Positions 1-9,399 are shown, numbered from the stretch's first letter. The stretch: DNA of 42,630 bases from Phycisphaerae bacterium (GCA_030448225.1 JAUJNJ010000051.1:1-42630), one strand, 5' to 3'. The notes: generated by a model from the letters alone, not told the origin. Program-made: numbers and translations.

Positions 1-237
1 GGTCAGCCCGGCAACCTGCTGGAGCTGGCCGAACAGGATGTCGGCCTGCAACAGCGGGTCGACGTCGCGCTGGCCGCTTAGGTTGACCGCCGGCGCGACC
101 GCCCAGACCTGCCGCGTGCTCACCCGCAGGCTCAGCGGCGCCTCCCGCCCGTACGGCGGGGCCTTCGGCTCGGCACAGCCCGCGGCGGCGGCGAACGCCG
201 CCAGCAGCACCAGTACGCCTCGCAGCAACCTCGCCAT
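1..237 (-). CDS. putative lipoprotein, N-terminal part (runs off left edge)
   Basis: Reading leftward from ATG at 237, the frame stays open to the window edge (79 codons). The N-terminus is a basic start (MARLLR), a hydrophobic stretch rich in Leu/Val/Ala, and a lipobox-like AAAGC at about residues 17-21, so the mature protein would begin at Cys21 and be anchored to a membrane. The remaining visible part (APPYGREAPLSLRVSTR and on) matches no family I recognise. The C-terminus is missing, so function cannot be given. The signal peptide and the absence of stop codons make it a real gene start; the call as lipoprotein is an inference from the lipobox. Confidence 0.6.
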   Translation of the reverse strand, partial: MARLLRGVLVLLAAFAAAAGCAEPKAPPYGREAPLSLRVSTRQVWAVAPAVNLSGQRDVDPLLQADILFGQLQQVAGLT

Positions 238-820
238 GCGTCTACGCTTTCGCAGGGGCCGCACGCCGGGGAGAGGACACGGTCTCCTCCCTCGACTCAT
301 CGGCTGATTCCGGGACGGTTCTGAGCGGCAGATGACGACATCGACGCGATCGCCCCAATGCATTATCGGACCTTGCCATCGGCGACCTGCAGAATTGACG
401 CCTGGCGAGGGGTGACGTGTAAGGCGGGAAGGATCGCGGGATCGAGCGTCTGGCAAGGGCAGGGATGTTTCGCGCCTTTCCGACGATTTTGTCACGGCCC
501 GATCGGACGCCGGCGGCACACCCATGCGTGGTTCATTGTCGTGTAGAGCGGAGGCAGGCACGGAAGTGACCCGGCCCCTGAAGCGGCTGGGCTCCGTTGG
601 GGCCGATATCGTGCAGGATCAGTGCGCGGATGGGATGGAGACGCGCGCGCTAAGCAATCGGGCAGGTTGTGCGGTCTGTGATTCTACTGACTCAGGAGGG
701 TGGATCGGCGGTGCGAGACCGCGATCTCACGGCTTCCGTGAGCCGTGCTACCAGGGGCGAGCGAAAGATTCGTCAACGGCAACGCGAAAGCGAACCGTCG
801 CGGTGCGTTGCGATGTGTGA
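238..820. other. intergenic, no gene recognised
   Basis: This 583-base gap holds several open frames on the plus strand, but none has a recognisable domain, a ribosome-binding site or a plausible composition. It would contain the promoter for the leftward lipoprotein and the 3' end of the leftward gene at 821-1597. I see no clear hairpin, tRNA or repeat in it. Confidence 0.4.
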
Positions 821-1597
821 TCAACCCTGCACACCGGCGTCGGCACCGGGGTTTTGGCGCTGGGACGGGAACAGCGTCGGCAGGTCGTCCACCTGCCATG
901 CGCCGCCCTCCTCGCGCATGATGATGCCTTGGCGGCCGACGGCCCCTTCGCGGGAGAAGGTGAAGACTGCCATCGCCTGGCCGATCGTCGCGCCGGTCCC
1001 CTCCTGCTCGAACTGCATCGGCACGCCGTTCCACCCGATCGACCGCAACTCCGCCACGTCGCGCTCCACGCCCTGCCAGACGGTGGTGAACGTCTCCAGC
1101 GGCACGCGCTGGCGGAAGCGTTCGGTGAACAGGCCGTACGCTCCCGCGTAGTCGTCGGCGATCACGCGGTCGCCGAGGCGGGCGAGCAGGTCGGCGGCGG
1201 CGCGCTGGTCGGCGCGGCTGGCGCTCGCCTCGATCGCCCGGAGCGTGAACTGCGTGCCGCCGAGCAGCAGCGCCAGCACGATCCCCGACCACGCCAGCGC
1301 CCGGCCGGTCTGCGTGCCGTTGCTGTTGCGGATCTGCACGAGCGCGACCACGCCGACCACGACGGCGGCCAGCGGCAGCACGAGCAGCACCGGCTCGATC
1401 AGCGCCACCACGCTGACGAGGCCCAGCAGGCACGCGACGATCGACGGGATGTTGATCGCGACGTACTCCTGACTGCTGATGCCGGCCGTCGTCGACATCT
1501 TGTGCAGGCGGGCGAGCGGGTCGCGGCCGTCGGGCGGCGCGGGACTGGGCGTCGGCGCGGCGTTCGGCGGGAGGGTTCCGGTGCTGGTGTCGCTCAT
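821..1597 (-). CDS. DUF4190-like membrane protein
   Basis: 258 residues. The first 50 or so are Pro/Ser/Thr-rich and probably cytoplasmic. Two adjacent hydrophobic segments follow (around INIPSIVACLLGLVSVVALI and VLLVLPLAAVVVGVVALVQI), then a third (LAWSGIVLALLLGG). The first two, followed by a short loop with G-x-x-G-R-A-L-A, resemble the DUF4190 arrangement often seen in planctomycete and actinobacterial proteins. The C-terminal 130 residues form a soluble domain (ADQRAAADLLARLGDRVIADDY and on) that looks like a periplasmic or extracytoplasmic ligand or stress domain of unknown role. ATG at 1597 is preferred over GTG at 1612 because it removes only five residues and is the stronger codon. 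It is divergent from the small gene at 1757. Confidence 0.6.
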   Translation of the reverse strand: MSDTSTGTLPPNAAPTPSPAPPDGRDPLARLHKMSTTAGISSQEYVAINIPSIVACLLGLVSVVALIEPVLLVLPLAAVVVGVVALVQIRNSNGTQTGRALAWSGIVLALLLGGTQFTLRAIEASASRADQRAAADLLARLGDRVIADDYAGAYGLFTERFRQRVPLETFTTVWQGVERDVAELRSIGWNGVPMQFEQEGTGATIGQAMAVFTFSREGAVGRQGIIMREEGGAWQVDDLPTLFPSQRQNPGADAGVQG

Positions 1598-1756
1598 GGT
1601 CGGTCTTGCCACGACGGGTACAAAGCTGGACGACCTGTGGACGCGTTCGGCGTCGGCTCAAGCCGGCGGGCGGCGACGTCCGATCTTGACCCGGGCAATC
1701 GCTCGGCCGTCCGGGCCCCGCCACTGTCACCGATTCCGGTTGAAGGTATGTCTCCC

Positions 1757-1942
1757 ATGACCAAACGTCAAATCATCGACGAGATCCGCAAGCACAACAG
1801 CACGGCCCAGCCCGAGTTCCCCCAGCAGTTCGACGAGAGCGCCCTGCAGCAGTACCTCGAGCACCTGGAGTTCGCCGCCAACAAGAACGCCAAGGGCATC
1901 AGCTGGGTCCGCCGCGGCCCGAAGCTCCGCCTGGTGTCCTGA
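1757..1942 (+). CDS. small conserved-looking hypothetical protein
   Basis: 61 residues, starting MTKRQIIDEIRKHNSTAQPE. An in-frame ATG lies nine bases upstream at 1748, but the AAGG at 1743-1746 is correctly spaced (10 bases) only for ATG 1757. The protein is charged and soluble, with two predicted helices (IIDEIRKHN; ESALQQYLEHLEFAAN) and a basic C-terminus (SWVRRGPKLRL). I believe short proteins of this type recur in planctomycetes, but I cannot name a family or function. Composition is less GC-biased at the wobble position of several codons than the neighbours, yet there is no sign of transfer. The hairpin at 2145-2188 may end its transcript. Confidence 0.6.
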   Translation: MTKRQIIDEIRKHNSTAQPEFPQQFDESALQQYLEHLEFAANKNAKGISWVRRGPKLRLVS

Positions 1943-2144
1943 GGTTCGGTAAGACCGAACGTGCACCGCGCGCCGCTCGCTGCGACCGGCTCAGCGGGAC
2001 CGCGACTGTCTCGAAACCCGGGGACGGGGCCGCGGAGACATGGCTGCTCAAGCGGCCACGCCGCGCATGGGTCTCGTACGCCGGACCCGTTTCGCAGGGC
2101 CGCACGCCGGATGTCGCGGCGCAAGATGATCGCTTAAACGAGAC

Positions 2145-2188
2145 GAGCGGACCCGCGCGTGCCTACCGGGTCACGCGCGGGTCCGCTC
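2145..2188. terminator. perfect 17-bp stem-loop, likely bidirectional terminator
   Basis: The arms 2145-2161 and 2172-2188 are exact reverse complements (GAGCGGACCCGCGCGTG and its complement) with a 10-base loop. The right side continues into ATTGTTCGAATTCTT, a weak T-rich tail, so termination is plausible for the plus-strand gene ending at 1942. The same hairpin lies just past the 3' end of the leftward lipoprotein gene at 2228, so it could serve both convergent genes. Termination strength is inferred. Confidence 0.65.
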
Positions 2189-2227
2189 ATTGTTCGAATT
2201 CTTGATCGACGGCAGCGAACGATGCGC

Positions 2228-2434
2228 TTACCGCACGTTCCACTGCGTCAGCCGGCTCGGCGGGCGCAGGAGCAGGACGTGGTCGAAGTCGTCGACGGCT
2301 TGGCCGCCCTCGTAGCTCCAGGCGCGACCGATCTGGCGGTGGCGTTCGGCGGCCGTGTACCCGGGCGTGCCGAAGCAGCCGCCGCACCAGACCATGGTTC
2401 CCGCCAGCAAAGCAAACATCGCAAATCGCTTCAT
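2228..2434 (-). CDS. small lipoprotein
   Basis: 68 residues. ATG at 2434 is preceded by a purine-rich GAGGAAGGCGAGG ribosome-binding region. The N-terminus MKRFAMFALLAGTMVWCGGC is a short signal peptide with a lipobox-like end at Cys20. The mature part contains TPGYTAAERHRQIGRAWSYEG, a run of acidic and aromatic residues (DDFDHVLLLRPPSRL) and ends TQWNVR. I recall similar very small lipoproteins with this Trp-Asn-Val-Arg ending in planctomycetes, of unknown function. It is likely lipid-anchored in the periplasm or outer membrane. Confidence 0.6.
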   Translation of the reverse strand: MKRFAMFALLAGTMVWCGGCFGTPGYTAAERHRQIGRAWSYEGGQAVDDFDHVLLLRPPSRLTQWNVR

Positions 2435-2758
2435 GACCTCGCCTTCCTCTTCCTGCTGAAGCACTCCGTGGTGACAAACCAGCGAGTTCGACGCGGGCAA
2501 ATGTACCCGTCGTGCGGCGGCGGTGTCAAAATGGACCGTTCGGACGCGACAGCGATCCGAACGGGGCTAACGATCGACAACTCACGACAAACGACCGCGA
2601 TCGCGCCGTTCCGCTTCCGTGCGATCGGCGTCACCGGCAGCGGGCCCTACGGGCAAGCGGTGAAACGGCAAACGTCGATAGTTCTGGATGCAAGTCCCGT
2701 CCATCCCCGTTTCGCCGCTGGCCCGAAGGGCCCGCACTTCCCCTGACGTGACTGGTCC

Positions 2759-3316
2759 TCAGCGACCGAGGATGCTCAGGCGGACGCGAACTTCGCCCCA
2801 GGACGCGTCCTCCCCGACGGCACCCTCTCGAACCACGGCCAACCCCAGCGCCTTCAGCGCCGCTCGCCATTCCACGTAAAGGTACGGAACGTCCAGCGCT
2901 TCGTGCAGGTGGCGAAGCTCCGAGTGGAGCCGTTCGTAGACGCCGTTCTGCCACGCGGTGCTCGTCGGATCGCAGAAGAAGATGCGGCAGCCGAGCGGGC
3001 GCAACGAGTGGACCCCGCACAGGCCGTTCACCTGATGGACGCAGCCCGTGCCGTCCCACCGTTCCACGCGTTCAGCCGGGCTGGCGGCGGCGAGGTCGGC
3101 GACGAACTTCGCCAACTCGATCGTCGAGACGTACATCCGGTGGCCGTACGTCTCGAACCGGCAGCACCGACCGGACGCGTCACACACCGGACGGCGGCGT
3201 TCCACTTCTCCCGCCAGTTCGACGTACAGCCGCCCGACCGCGCCGAGCACATCGGCGCGATCGGCGGCGGCCCGGACCGCGTCACGCAGCAGGGTCTCGT
3301 CGGCCGGCGTGTTCAT
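2759..3316 (-). CDS. YkgJ-family cysteine cluster protein
   Basis: 185 residues. The first Cys cluster reads VCDASGRCCRFETYGHRMYVS at about residues 41-61, and a second set follows (GCVHQVNGLCGVHSLRPLGC, then FFC). This CxxxxxxCC...Cx(n)C pattern is the signature of the YkgJ (UPF0153) group of zinc- or iron-binding cysteine-cluster proteins. Biochemical roles are not established for most members; some neighbour flagellar or radical-SAM genes, but nothing here points that way. The N-terminal 30 residues form a helix (LRDAVRAAADRADVLGAVGRLYVELAGEV). A TATAAC box lies seven bases before the ATG, so transcription may start almost at the start codon. Confidence 0.8.
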   Translation of the reverse strand: MNTPADETLLRDAVRAAADRADVLGAVGRLYVELAGEVERRRPVCDASGRCCRFETYGHRMYVSTIELAKFVADLAAASPAERVERWDGTGCVHQVNGLCGVHSLRPLGCRIFFCDPTSTAWQNGVYERLHSELRHLHEALDVPYLYVEWRAALKALGLAVVREGAVGEDASWGEVRVRLSILGR

Positions 3317-3323
3317 CTAAGTC

Positions 3324-3329
3324 GTTATA
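3324..3329 (-). promoter_or_regulatory. candidate -10 box (TATAAC) directly before the YkgJ-family gene
   Basis: On the minus strand TATAAC ends seven bases before ATG 3316. A transcript initiating about seven bases downstream would begin at or next to the start codon, i.e. leaderless. It also sits inside a small palindrome (TCGTTA tag TAACGA, 3322-3336). No good -35 hexamer is visible at 16-18 bases, so this is a suggestion only. Confidence 0.3.
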
Positions 3330-3347
3330 GTAACGATGACAAGATTT

Positions 3348-3525
3348 GAAACCCGGAGACACGGATACACGGAGGAAAGACAGAGGGCGAAGAAGGGGAA
3401 TGAAGACGGACGTTAAAGGAGGCCCATGCTGCCTCCGACGTGCGCCGCGATTCCCATCTTCCAAGCTCGATGCCACGTCTTATGTCTTCTCTTCCTACCT
3501 CCGTGTCTCCGTGACTCCGTGGTTC
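3348..3525. repeat. inverted repeat built from an acacggag-type unit (element A)
   Basis: Left arm at about 3348-3395 (GAAACCCGGAGACACGGATA, continuing CACGGAGGAAAG) is matched by the reverse complement of the right arm at about 3478-3525 (GAACCACGGAGTCACGGAGA, continuing CACGGAGGTAGG). Each arm repeats a seven- or eight-base unit, CACGGAG with variants. The spacer is about 80 bases without a gene. It lies between the divergent YkgJ-family gene and pyc. I recall similar dispersed strings in planctomycete and verrucomicrobial genomes, with no known function. Confidence 0.65.
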
Positions 3526-3685
3526 AACACTCCTCCGCTCCTCAGACGCTAACCGCAAGCCATTACAACGCTTCGCTCGCTTGCAAAATTGGCGGGCCGT
3601 TCCCACAATACCGCCCGACGCCGCCCGGTCAATTCGGCCGCCGCGCCGAACCTTCGCACCCTCCCGAAACGGACGACCAACTCCC

Positions 3686-6600
3686 ATGCGCAAGCTCCTC
3701 GTTGCCAACCGCAGTGAGATCGCCATCCGCGTGTTCCTCCGCGGCGACCGAACTGGGGCTGGGCACCGTCGCGGTCTACACGTACGAAGACCGCTTCTCG
3801 CTCCACCGCTTCAAGGCCGACGAGTCGTACCTCATCGGCCCGCCCGAGGGCGGCTCGCCGGTCAAGGGGTACCTCGACATCCCGGCCCTGATCGCCGTCG
3901 CCACCGAGCACGGCGTCGACGCGATCCACCTGGGCTACGGCTTCCTCGCCGAGAACGCCGAACTCGCCCGCGCCTGCGCCGCCAACGGCATCACGTTCGT
4001 CGGCCCCGCCGCCGACCTACTCGAAGCGTTCGGCGACAAGACCGCCGCCAAGCCGCCTCGCGAAGAAGGCGAACGTCCCCACCCTGCCCGGCACCGAGCA
4101 CGGCCTGATCGACCCCGCCGAGGTGAAGAAGGCGGCCAAGGCGATCGGCTACCCGGTCATCATCAAGGCGAGCTTCGGCGGCGGCGGGGCGCGGCATGCG
4201 CGTCGTGCAGACGCCCGACGAGCTGATGAGCAAGCTCGAGCGCAAGCGCGAGGCCGGGCGCCGCGTTCCTGGCCGGGGCGAGGTCTTCGTCGGCGCTTCA
4301 TCGGGCGGGCGAAGCACATCGAGGTGCAGATCCTCGCCGACACCCACGGCAACACCGTCCACCTGTGGGAGGCTGGCGACTGCTCCGTCCAGCGCCGCCA
4401 CCAGAAGGTCGTGGAGATCGCCGAGCGTGAACGTGTCGCAGGAGCTCGCGCGTCGCGATTCGCGAAGCCGCCAAGCGGTTGTGTTCCACCGCGGGTTACA
4501 CCAACGCGGGCACGGTCGAGTTCCTGCTCGACGCCGACCGCGACGAGTTCTTCTTCATCGAGGTCAACCCGCATCCAGGTCGAGCACACGGTGACGGAGG
4601 TCGCGACCGGCGTCGACATCGTCAAGAGCCAGATCCTAGTCGCGCAGGGCCACAAGCTCCACGAGCACCCGATCAACATCCCGCCGCAGGAGCAGATCAA
4701 GACCGGCGGATACGCGATCCAGTGCCGCATCACCACCGAGGACCCGGAGAACAGCTTCATCCCCGACTACGGGCATCACGACCTGTACTGCTCGCCCGGC
4801 GGGTTCGCGATCCGGCCCGACGGGGGCAACGTGGCTTCGGCGGGCGCCGTCATCACGCCCTACTTCGACTCGCTGCTGGTCAAGTGCACGACGTGGGCGG
4901 GCACGGGAGGAGTCCATCGCGCACCGACCCGCTGCGCGAGTTCCGCGTGCGCGGGGTGAAGACGAACATCCCGTTCCTCGAGAACCTGATCAAGCACCCG
5001 TCGTTCCGCGACGGCACCGCGACGACGCGCTTCATCGACACGACGCCCGAGCTGTTCCGGTTCAAGGCCCGCCGCGACCGCGCCACGAAGGTGCTGACGT
5101 ACCTCGGCGACGTGATCGTCAACGGCCGGCCCGACGTGAAGGGGAAGGTCGACCCGAAGCGCGAGCTGCCCCAGCCCACCCCGCCCGTCGCCCCCGCCGC
5201 CGCCGCCCCGCCGCCGCCGGGGACGCGGACGATGCTGCTGGAGATGGGCCCGGAGAAGTTCTGCCAGTGGGTGCGCAAGCAGAAGCCGCTGCTGATCACC
5301 GACACGACGATGCGCGACGCGCACCAGTCGCTGCTGGCGACGCGCGTGCGGACGTACGACATGCTCGCCGTCGCCGACGCCACGGCCCGGCTGGCGCCGA
5401 ACCTGTTCAGCATCGAGATGTGGGGCGGCGCCACGTTCGACACGTCGATGCGGTTCCTCCAGGAAGATCCGTGGGACCGCCTCGTGAAGCTCCGCCAGCG
5501 CGTGCCGAACGTGCTGTTCCAGATGCTTCTGCGCGCGAGCAACGCCGTCGGCTACACGAACTACCCGGACAACGTCGTGAAGGAGTTCGTCAAGGCGTCG
5601 GCCCAGCACGGCATGGACGTGTTCCGCGTGTTCGACTCGCTCAACTGGGTCGAGAACATGCAGGTCGCCGTCGAGGCGGTGCGTGAGAACACCGACTCGC
5701 TGTGCGAGGCCGCCATCTGCTACACCGGCGACATCCTCGACCCCAAGCGCACGAAGTACAGCCTGAACTACTACGTGGGGATGGCGAAGGAACTCGTGAA
5801 GATGGGCACGCACATCTTGGCCATCAAGGACATGGCCGGGCTGTGCAAGCCGTACGCGGCGTACGCGCTGGTGAAGGCGTTGCGCGACGAGATCGACATC
5901 CCGATCCACTTCCACACGCACGACACGAGCGGCCTGAACGGCGCCAGCATCCTCCGCGCCGCCGACGCGGGCGTCGACATCGCCGACGCGGCGCTGTCGA
6001 GCATGAGCGGCATGACGAGCCAGCCGAACCTCAACTCGATCGTCGCCGCGCTGCAGCACACGCCGCGCGACACGCGGCTCGACCTCAAGGCGCTCAACGG
6101 TCTGTCGAACTACTGGGAGGCGGTGCGGGAGATCTACTATCCGTTCGAGGAGGGGATGAAGGCCGGCACCGCCGAGGTGTACGACCACGAGATGCCCGGC
6201 GGGCAGTACACGAACCTCCGCCAGCAGGCCAAGAGCCTGGGCCTGGAGGCGCGGTGGCCGGAGATCGCCAAGACGTACGCGGACGTCAACGCGCTGTTCG
6301 GCGACATCGTGAAGGTGACGCCGTCGAGCAAGGTGGTGGGCGACCTGGCGCTGTTCATGGTCACGAACAACCTCACGGCGATGGACGTGCTGACGCCGGG
6401 TAAGAAGCTGAACTTCCCCAAGAGCGTCGTCGAGATGATGCAGGGCCTGCTCGGCTTCCCCGAGGGCGGGTGGCCGAAGGTGCTGCAGAAGATCGTCCTC
6501 GACTCGGCCGGCGCTAAACCCTACAAGGGCCGGCCCGGCGCGAAGATGCCGAAGGTGAACTTCACCGAGGTGCGCACGACGCTCGCCGAGAAGATCAAGC

Positions 6601-7142
6601 GCGAGCCGAGCGACACCGACGTGCAGTCCTACCTGATGTACCCGCAGGTGTTCCTCGACTACGACAAGTTCGTGCAGCAGTACGGCGACACCAGCCCGAT
6701 CCCGACCGAGTCGTTCTTCTACGGCATGCAGACCGGCGAGGAGATCGCCGTCGAGATCGAGGAGGGCAAGAAGCTCATCATCCGCTACCTGACGGCGGGC
6801 GAGCCGCGCGAGGACGGCACGCGAACGGTCTTCTTCGAACTCAACGGCCAGCCCCGCGAGGTGAACGTCCCCGACCGCTCCCTCGAGGCGACGCTCCACC
6901 GCGCGCCCAAGGCCGACAAGGACGACCCCGACCACGTCGCCGCCCCGATGCCCGGCAAGGTGTCGAACGTCGCCGTCACGAAGGGCCAGTCCGTGAAGGA
7001 AGGCGAGCGCCTGCTGAGCATCGAGGCGATGAAGATGGAGACGGCCGTCTACTCGCCGCGATCGGCGAAGGTAATGGACGTGCTGGTGAAGCCCGGTTCT
7101 GCCGTCAGCGCGGGTGACCTGCTGGTGGTGCTGGAGGGGTGA
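3686..7142 (+). CDS. pyc: pyruvate carboxylase (frameshifted in the biotin carboxylase domain)
   Basis: Encodes the single-chain ATP- and biotin-dependent enzyme that carboxylates pyruvate to oxaloacetate (anaplerosis). The start MRKLLVANRSEIAIRVF is the biotin carboxylase N-terminus. ATP-grasp residues (SFGGGG, then GMRVVQTPDEL), HIEVQILAD and EVNP are all present but lie in alternating frames. About nine indels occur between 3730 and 4940, mostly one extra G or C, and twice a lost CG (near 4414 and 4573). From about 4957 the frame is clean: carboxyltransferase domain with TDTTMRDAHQSLLATR and HFHTHDTSG, the PYC/OADA domain, and the biotinyl domain with AMKM, whose Lys codon is 7032-7034. 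The total of roughly 1,150 codons fits the family. The intact second half and conserved peptides on both sides of every break argue for sequence errors. BirA lies directly downstream. Confidence 0.93.
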
Positions 7143-7178
7143 GCCGTTCGCGGGCCCCGGGTGGCGGAGTAGCCGCAG

Positions 7179-7232
7179 GGCGTGCTTTAGCACGCCGCCC
7201 ATTCGCCGCACTCACGGCGTGCTGAAGCACGA
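7179..7232. repeat. pair of REP-like hairpins after pyc
   Basis: Two similar short palindromes: GGCGTGCT-tt-AGCACGCC at 7179-7196 and CGTGCT-ga-AGCACG at 7218-7231. They share the GCGTGCTnnAGCACG core and are separated by about 20 bases. There is no T-tract, so they look more like REP-type extragenic palindromes than intrinsic terminators, although they could protect or end the pyc transcript. The remaining gap to birA has no gene. Confidence 0.5.
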
Positions 7233-7393
7233 CCTACTCGGTGCCGCCGTCGGACCTTCGGCCGTCTCCGGTCGTCGGGTGAGTCGTTCGCGGGGGCCTC
7301 GAAGCTCGCGGTCCGCGGGCAGCCGGGATAGCCGCATCGACAACGCCGGTTCCCTCCTCATGCGCCGCGCCGTCGCCGTCTCCATATGACGCC

Positions 7394-8161
7394 GTGAATG
7401 CAAATTGCTTCCAACTCCCCCGCCTCCGGGCCGCGATCAAGCCGTTTCGGCTGCACTGGTTTCCGCGCCTGCGGAGCACGAACGACCACGCGGCCGAGTT
7501 GCGGCGGCGCGGTACGCTCTACGCCCCCGCCGCCGTCATCACCGGCCACCAGACCGCCGGCCGCGGGCGCGGGGGGAACGTGTGGTGGTCGGGGCCGGGG
7601 TGCGTGACGGTGACGTTCGTGTTCCCGGTCGATGAGAACGTCGCGCCGCACCAACTGCCGCTGATCGCCGGGCTGGCCGTCCGCAACGCGGCGGCGGAGT
7701 TGGCGGGCGACGAGGGCGTCCGGCTGAAGTGGCCGAACGACCTCCTGTACGACGGCCGCAAGCTCGCCGGGCTGCTCTGCGAGCGCGTGCAGAAGGCGGA
7801 CCTCGTCGGCCTCGGCCTCAACGTGAACCTCGACGCCGCCGCTGCCCCGTCGCCGCTGCGGGACCGCCTGACGTCGCTCGCCATGATCGCCGGCCGCACG
7901 TTCGACATGAACGACGCCGTCGGCGTCGTCGCCTCGCACCTCTACCGGATGGTGAGCCGTCGGGACGAGCGGCCGTTCGCGCGCGTGCTAAAGGAATATG
8001 ACGCCCACCACGCGCTCGTCGGCCGCACGGTGACGGTCGACAAAGGCGACGGCGCGCACGTCACCGGCAGGGTCGAGGGGCTGGACGAGACCGGCCGGCT
8101 CGTGCTGCGCGGCCGCTCCAAGCTCGAGCACGTGATCGCGGGCCAAGTACACCTGCACTGA
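7394..8161 (+). CDS. birA: biotin--[biotin carboxyl-carrier protein] ligase
   Basis: 255 residues. It activates biotin with ATP and attaches it to the AMKM lysine of biotin enzymes. The catalytic core is clear: RLRSTNDHA (about 27-35), the biotinyl-AMP loop GRGRGG preceded by GHQTA (about 51-61), KWPNDLLYDGRKLAG (about 109-123) and GLGLNVN. A C-terminal SH3-like domain follows (VGRTVTVDKGDG to HVIAGQVHLH). There is no N-terminal winged helix, so this is a monofunctional ligase, not a BirA repressor. The start is GTG at 7394. Its position right after pyc suggests that pyruvate carboxylase is a main substrate. Confidence 0.92.
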   Translation: MNANCFQLPRLRAAIKPFRLHWFPRLRSTNDHAAELRRRGTLYAPAAVITGHQTAGRGRGGNVWWSGPGCVTVTFVFPVDENVAPHQLPLIAGLAVRNAAAELAGDEGVRLKWPNDLLYDGRKLAGLLCERVQKADLVGLGLNVNLDAAAAPSPLRDRLTSLAMIAGRTFDMNDAVGVVASHLYRMVSRRDERPFARVLKEYDAHHALVGRTVTVDKGDGAHVTGRVEGLDETGRLVLRGRSKLEHVIAGQVHLH

Positions 8162-8380
8162 CGTGCGACGAGGTGGCGAAAGGCTCGCCGCGGCTCTTGT
8201 CATCATCCTACAGCCCGTAGCGCAGCGGATGGCGCCGCCTGCCTCTCGCGCTGACACGGCGTCCCGCTTACGGTCGCGACATCGGCTCAAGCGCACGGAC
8301 TGTCAACACCAATCGCAGCGAACGGAAGTGTAGCGGCACGGCGGCCACGGTCGGAACGTCGTCGCGGTGTGCGGCGGCCG

Positions 8381-8386
8381 TATAAT
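8381..8386 (+). promoter_or_regulatory. candidate -10 box (TATAAT) directly before the DHH gene
   Basis: A perfect TATAAT ends five bases before ATG 8392, in a region otherwise very GC-rich. Initiation about seven bases downstream would fall on the start codon, giving a leaderless mRNA. The -35 region at the right distance (about GTCGTC) is poor. Compare the similar arrangement before the YkgJ-family gene. Confidence 0.35.
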
Positions 8387-8391
8387 CGGTG

Positions 8392-9399
8392 ATGGCGAAA
8401 CGCGCGGCGAATGAAGCGGGCACCGACCTGGCGCGGGCAAAGGTGTTGCTGCTGGAGGCGTCGGCCGTCGTGCCGCACACCGATGCGGATGGCTTGGCCG
8501 CCGGGGCGATCGCGCTGCGAGCGCGCGGCGAATCCGCTGACCGCGCCGTCCTGCTGGGCCGGGGGGTGAACCCGTTCACGCACCCGCACCTCGTGCCGGG
8601 CCCGCTGCCGGCGATCCTGGACTGGGGGATCCGTTCGTTCGACCGGCCGGCACTGTTCGCCGACCACCACGCGCCGGAGGCCGAGCCGCGGGACGATCAG
8701 TTGCTCGTGAGCGGGTTCGGCGAGCCGAAGGGCGTGTCGACATCGGTCCTGATGCGCCGGATCGTGCCCGACGCGCCGGCGTGGCTGGCGGCGGTCGGCG
8801 CCGTCGGCGACTACGGCGACGCCGGGCTCGCGCAGCCGGAGTGCGCGGGCGCGGCGAAGACGGCCGTCCGGAAGCTCGTGCCGCTCATCAACGCCCCCCG
8901 CCGCTGCCCGGATGGGCCGGCGGTCCGCACGGCGCTAGCGATCCTCGTCGAGCACGACGACCCGCGCGAGGCCCTGAAGGACCCGCGGATCGCGGAACTG
9001 GAAGAGGCGAAGCGGGCGTGGCGGGCGGCGTTCGACGCGGCGGTCCGCACGCGCCGAAGATGCTCGGCGACGACGTCGCCCTCATCCGATTTGCGAGCCG
9101 CGTATCAGGTCCACCCGCTCGCGCCGCAGACCTGGTCCTGCCGGCCGCGCCAGCTGCGCGGTGATCGCGGCGAACGACGGCTACCTGCCGGGCCGGGTGA
9201 ACTTCGCGACGCGGTGCGAGCACCGCAAGGACGTCGACCTCCGCGCTTACGGTGCCTCGCCCGGCGGCGTCGAGCAGAAAGAACGCGCTGCTGCCGGACG
9301 CCACCGGCGACCGCGCGCGCACGCGGCCACGCCGGCGCGACCGGCGGCAGCGTGACGCCTGCGGAGTTCGAGCGGCTGATGAAGGCGATGGGCCAGTAG
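8392..9399 (+). CDS. DHH-family phosphoesterase (frameshifted C-terminal half)
   Basis: DHH/DHHA1 phosphoesterases are Mn-dependent hydrolases related to RecJ and oligoribonuclease. Motif HTDADGLAAG near residue 24 is the DxD motif, LLGRGVNPFTHP follows, and FADHH near residue 89 is the DHH motif. The archaeal-type RecJ-like group also has the GVSTSVLMRRIV and GAVGDYGD elements seen here. The frame is clean to about 9050. The conserved C-terminal pieces (PKMLGDDVALIRFAS; IAANDGYLPGRVNFATRC; ATGGSVTPAEFERLMKAMGQ) then lie in different frames, requiring at least three indels, and the stop at 9397-9399 is back in the starting frame. ATG 8392 or GTG 8389 could start it. Substrate cannot be told. 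Confidence 0.75.
   Translation: MAKRAANEAGTDLARAKVLLLEASAVVPHTDADGLAAGAIALRARGESADRAVLLGRGVNPFTHPHLVPGPLPAILDWGIRSFDRPALFADHHAPEAEPRDDQLLVSGFGEPKGVSTSVLMRRIVPDAPAWLAAVGAVGDYGDAGLAQPECAGAAKTAVRKLVPLINAPRRCPDGPAVRTALAILVEHDDPREALKDPRIAELEEAKRAWRAAFDAAVRTRRRCSATTSPSSDLRAAYQVHPLAPQTWSCRPRQLRGDRGERRLPAGPGELRDAVRAPQGRRPPRLRCLARRRRAERTRCCRTPPATARARGHAGATGGSVTPAEFERLMKAMGQ

Noticed and set aside
3686..4960. Programmed ribosomal frameshifting in pyc
   Set aside because: About nine shifts in both directions occur without any slippery heptamer plus hairpin, and the same damage appears in unrelated genes.
4860..7211. Very long minus-strand open frame opposite pyc (similar cases at 13611-15482 and 26301-28361)
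   Set aside because: These are shadows of GC-rich coding strands: rich in Arg, Val, His and Ala, without domains, ribosome-binding sites or signal sequences, and exactly opposite well-identified genes.
7394..8161. BirA as biotin repressor
   Set aside because: The N-terminal winged-helix domain is absent, so only the ligase function is supported.
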